Source: Desulfobulbaceae bacterium (lineage in GTDB: Bacteria; Desulfobacterota; Desulfobulbia; Desulfobulbales; DAOVSZ01). From it: a stretch of 7,764 nt of DNA. The position numbers and the translations under genes are program-made. Position 1 is the first letter of the stretch. Every line of letters begins with the position of its first letter. Shown here piece after piece: positions 6,152 through 7,764 of the stretch. The notes beneath the pieces were generated by a model. The model was not told the origin of the DNA and did not search any database. It was given only the letters and a program-made list of their open reading frames with translations. Where the stretch lies: NCBI GenBank assembly GCA_030627725.1, contig DAOVSZ010000121.1:1-7764 (forward strand), written 5' to 3'.

Positions 6152-6157
6152 CCCTCC
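6152..6157 (-). promoter_or_regulatory. Ribosome binding site fixing the flaG start
   Basis: Minus-strand GGAGGG lies four bases before the ATG at 6147. The alternative TTG at 6157-6159 shares a base with this site, so initiation there would waste the only good ribosome site. Confidence 0.75.
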
Positions 6158-6175
6158 AACCTTTACTGTAACAAC

Positions 6176-6589
6176 TTACGTCTTTCTGCTCACAACCCTC
6201 GGCATTCCGGCTTTTCCACAACCAGACTTGTAACCGCTAAGGGTGGCCCTGCCCCTGCGGATGGAATTCAGCTTTCCTTTTAGTAAACTCTGCCGTTGGG
6301 TCACTTTTTTGCAGAGGACCTCTTCCTTGTCCAGAAGCATCCTGATTTTTTTTAATATATCATTTCTAGAAATCTTGTTGTTGCAGATTTCCGAATCTGT
6401 TTGAATCATCTCAAAATACTGTTTTAACCGACCGAGCATCATCTCTCGCTCTTGACGCTGCCGAGGGATATCACGTAACTTACCGGTATCGAAGTCCCGC
6501 TCATGCCTTTCCTGGATAGCCGCAAAATCAGCAAGAACGAATAAAAACTCATTTTCAAAAGACTGTGCTTTGCTATCCGCTGGCGGCAT
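6176..6589 (-). CDS. FlgN/FliT-like flagellar export chaperone
   Basis: This 137-residue, strongly charged and mostly helical protein has no signal peptide or membrane segment. Size, helix content and position between fliS and flaG fit the FlgN/FliT type of cytoplasmic chaperones, which hold hook-associated or cap proteins unfolded for type III export. Residues 8-100 are predicted helical and coiled-coil prone (for example EREMMLGRLKQYFEMIQ and LLDKEEVLCKKVTQRQSLL). The basic, glycine-rich tail LSGYKSGCGKAGMPRVVSRK resembles the C-terminal GY..PR.(S/D)R tail seen in related proteins. The ATG at 6589 lies 19 bp after the fliS stop, with AAGAGG and AGAGAA upstream. A longer frame would run into fliS and is less likely. 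The likely client is FliD by gene neighbourhood. The family is inferred from context and shape, not from a decisive motif. Confidence 0.6.
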   Translation of the reverse strand: MPPADSKAQSFENEFLFVLADFAAIQERHERDFDTGKLRDIPRQRQEREMMLGRLKQYFEMIQTDSEICNNKISRNDILKKIRMLLDKEEVLCKKVTQRQSLLKGKLNSIRRGRATLSGYKSGCGKAGMPRVVSRKT

Positions 6590-6608
6590 TTTCTCTTTTC
6601 CTCTTAAA

Positions 6609-7133
6609 TTAAATCGAAACAGACAAAGCGGATATCTCTTTCCTGAACTCTGTTGATGTCGGACCATACGTCTGTTTCTCACTGGAAACATCCTGCTGCT
6701 TTACAGCAACCTCCTGTTTCTTAAGTCCCGGCTTCTCCTTATCCGAGGAGAAGCCCTCCTCCTGCATTGCCGTCTGCTCCCAGATCTCTTTGAGTTTTGC
6801 AATATAATTATAGGCACGGCGGAGTATGTTGAGGTCCCCGTCAAGCGAAACCTTCGGCAATTCAACCAGAATGGCGCCATACAGACCTCGCAGAATCCCG
6901 GCAGCCTCTGATTCATCTTTCTCATCAACAGAGGCATTCAACTCCGTAATAATGGCGATTGCCTTTCCAATGTTCTCGCCCCGTTTCTTTGGATTTCCAT
7001 CCTTGATGGCATCTCGGGCGAATTCGAGATGGGTCAAGGCGCGCTCATAGAGCAGATGAATGAGTTTGACAGGATGAATATTCGTTTGCGCCTCTGTCTG
7101 ATTGTAGGCCTTACGCATTCGTGATGAATACAT
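6609..7133 (-). CDS. fliS: FliS flagellin export chaperone with C-terminal extension
   Basis: FliS binds the C-terminal end of flagellin in the cytoplasm and keeps it from polymerising before export. The first 120 or so residues give the family pattern: AYNQTEAQTNIHPVKLIHLLYERALTHLEFA near the N-terminus, KRGENIGKAIAIITELNASVD in the middle, GLYGAILVEL, then the helix DGDLNILRRAYNYIAKLKEIW. Typical FliS proteins are about 125-145 residues; this one is 174. The excess is a charged, probably disordered tail (121-174, rich in K, E, Q and S). The ATG at 7133 is preferred: it is preceded by GGGGGA, and any longer frame would start at a TTG inside the repeat-rich gap after fliD. Translation ends 19 bp before the next gene, fitting one operon. 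Confidence 0.92.
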   Translation of the reverse strand: MYSSRMRKAYNQTEAQTNIHPVKLIHLLYERALTHLEFARDAIKDGNPKKRGENIGKAIAIITELNASVDEKDESEAAGILRGLYGAILVELPKVSLDGDLNILRRAYNYIAKLKEIWEQTAMQEEGFSSDKEKPGLKKQEVAVKQQDVSSEKQTYGPTSTEFRKEISALSVSI

Positions 7134-7268
7134 GCTTCCCCCAGGTAGTTGATAGTTTGTATAAAAGTATCTACACAAAAAATTTTGTGTTACATAAAGG
7201 CGCAGAGCGCCTACACAAATTTTCAAAGTTTTTTTTATAGCGTTTTTTTATAGTGAGACAGTCAGTGT
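7134..7268. promoter_or_regulatory. Structured AT-rich spacer between fliD and fliS
   Basis: This 135-bp gap contains several small symmetrical elements. ACACAAAA (7173-7180) and TTTTGTGT (7183-7190) are perfect inverse repeats. AGGCGC (7198-7203) and GCGCCT (7207-7212) form a perfect 6-bp GC-rich hairpin with an AGA loop. The 13-bp unit TTTTTTTATAG(C/T)G is tandemly duplicated at 7230-7255, and AGACA/TGTCT pair around 7256-7270 at the fliD stop. CTACACAAA also recurs at 7171-7179 and 7211-7219. A local promoter, a processing site or an attenuator are possible; no sigma28 or sigma54 consensus is seen. Confidence 0.45.
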
Positions 7269-7764
7269 CTAATTGCTGTTCCTGCCGATTCCCCACATAT
7301 CACTCAAGCTGTCAAACTGACTTGTCAGATAACTGGATAATGACGTCATCTGGTTCATGTATCGGTCCAGTTGAATGAACTGTTTCGTCATCACTTCATA
7401 TCTCTTGTCAAGCCGCTCCGTCTCGACCTCAATCTGCAGTTCAAGAGCGTCGATCTTTTCTTCAGCAACCGTTGTCTCAACCTCGATCAGCCCCATGCCC
7501 CTGGTAAGCAGCCGCAGATGATCGTTTACCTGATCGGCAAACCCCTCGATCTCTTTATCATCATCGCCAAGAAAAAAACCTTTGACATCATCGATATTCG
7601 ATGCAAGCTTGGCAGACAACACGACATCATCGATAACAATTGTACCGTCCCGGTTAAACGACATGCCAAGATCAAACATGCTGGTCACAGTACTCATCCC
7701 GGTTACATCAACAGACTCGGTCATCAGGTTCTGCAGGTCATACGGAAGATCCCGGAACGTTGTC
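7269..7764 (-). CDS. fliD: Flagellar hook-associated protein 2 / filament cap FliD, C-terminal part
   Basis: FliD forms the cap at the tip of the flagellar filament and folds flagellin subunits into place after export. Only the last 164 codons are visible; the frame stays open through position 7764, so the gene continues outside the window. The visible part is the FliD C-terminal domain: MSTVTSMFDLGMSFNRDGTI followed by DDVVLSAKL, then FADQVNDHLRLLTRGMGLIE and a long coiled-coil helix, with the family-typical end LDKRYEVMTKQFIQLDRY followed by MNQMTSLSSYLTSQF. The position directly upstream of fliS supports this. The stop is TAG at 7269-7271. Identification of this end is secure; the N-terminal part cannot be judged. 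Confidence 0.93.
   Translation of the reverse strand, partial: TTFRDLPYDLQNLMTESVDVTGMSTVTSMFDLGMSFNRDGTIVIDDVVLSAKLASNIDDVKGFFLGDDDKEIEGFADQVNDHLRLLTRGMGLIEVETTVAEEKIDALELQIEVETERLDKRYEVMTKQFIQLDRYMNQMTSLSSYLTSQFDSLSDMWGIGRNSN

Noticed and set aside
6590..6691. Longer N-terminus for the FlgN/FliT-like protein overlapping fliS
   Set aside because: It would need about 80 bases of overlap with fliS in another frame, while the ATG at 6589 gives the expected size and spacing.
7134..7226. Extension of FliS upstream to a TTG at 7226
   Set aside because: The added residues do not match FliS, the TTG lies in the repeat-rich gap, and the ATG at 7133 has its own purine-rich ribosome site and the normal family N-terminus.

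Overview
The window most likely comes from a sulfate-reducing or sulfur-cycling bacterium of the Desulfobacterota, perhaps Desulfobulbales. This is inferred from two different homomeric ATP sulfurylase (sat) genes in one locus, a polar-flagellum type fliD-fliS-chaperone-flaG cluster and a standard aroB. The lineage is an inference from gene content and protein style; no phylogenetic marker is present.

Layout, left to right: a partial intergenic repeat (1-129); aroB (minus); a fuller copy of the same repeat (1256-1459) in the gap between aroB and sat copy 1 (minus). A 190-bp divergent control region with a perfect 10+10 bp inverted repeat over a promoter follows, then a 333-residue protein-kinase-like gene (plus). 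A convergent terminator with a UUCG tetraloop separates it from sat copy 2 (minus). A 523-bp gene-free stretch comes next, holding a strong sigma70-type promoter for sat copy 2, a long leader with a 15-bp tandem repeat and a palindrome, a plus-strand terminator with no plus-strand gene in front of it, and the terminator of the flagellar operon. The flagellar operon closes the window (minus): flaG, a FlgN/FliT-like chaperone, fliS, and the C-terminal part of fliD, cut by the window edge.

How the genes fit together: sat copy 2 has every signature residue of a working ATP sulfurylase and is the likely enzyme that activates sulfate (or releases it in reverse during sulfur disproportionation). Sat copy 1 keeps the fold and most motifs but has lost the second histidine of the HxxH catalytic motif and three of four predicted zinc ligands, so it may be inactive, altered or regulatory. 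The kinase-like gene lies exactly between the two paralogs and shares a divergent control region with the unusual one. This suggests, but does not prove, a sulfate-activation control module. The flagellar genes form an independent operon for filament capping, flagellin chaperoning and filament assembly.

The points most worth a second look are the altered sat copy 1, the sat-kinase-sat arrangement, the foldback repeat placed after two successive genes, and the structured leader of sat copy 2 with a possible small RNA on the opposite strand.
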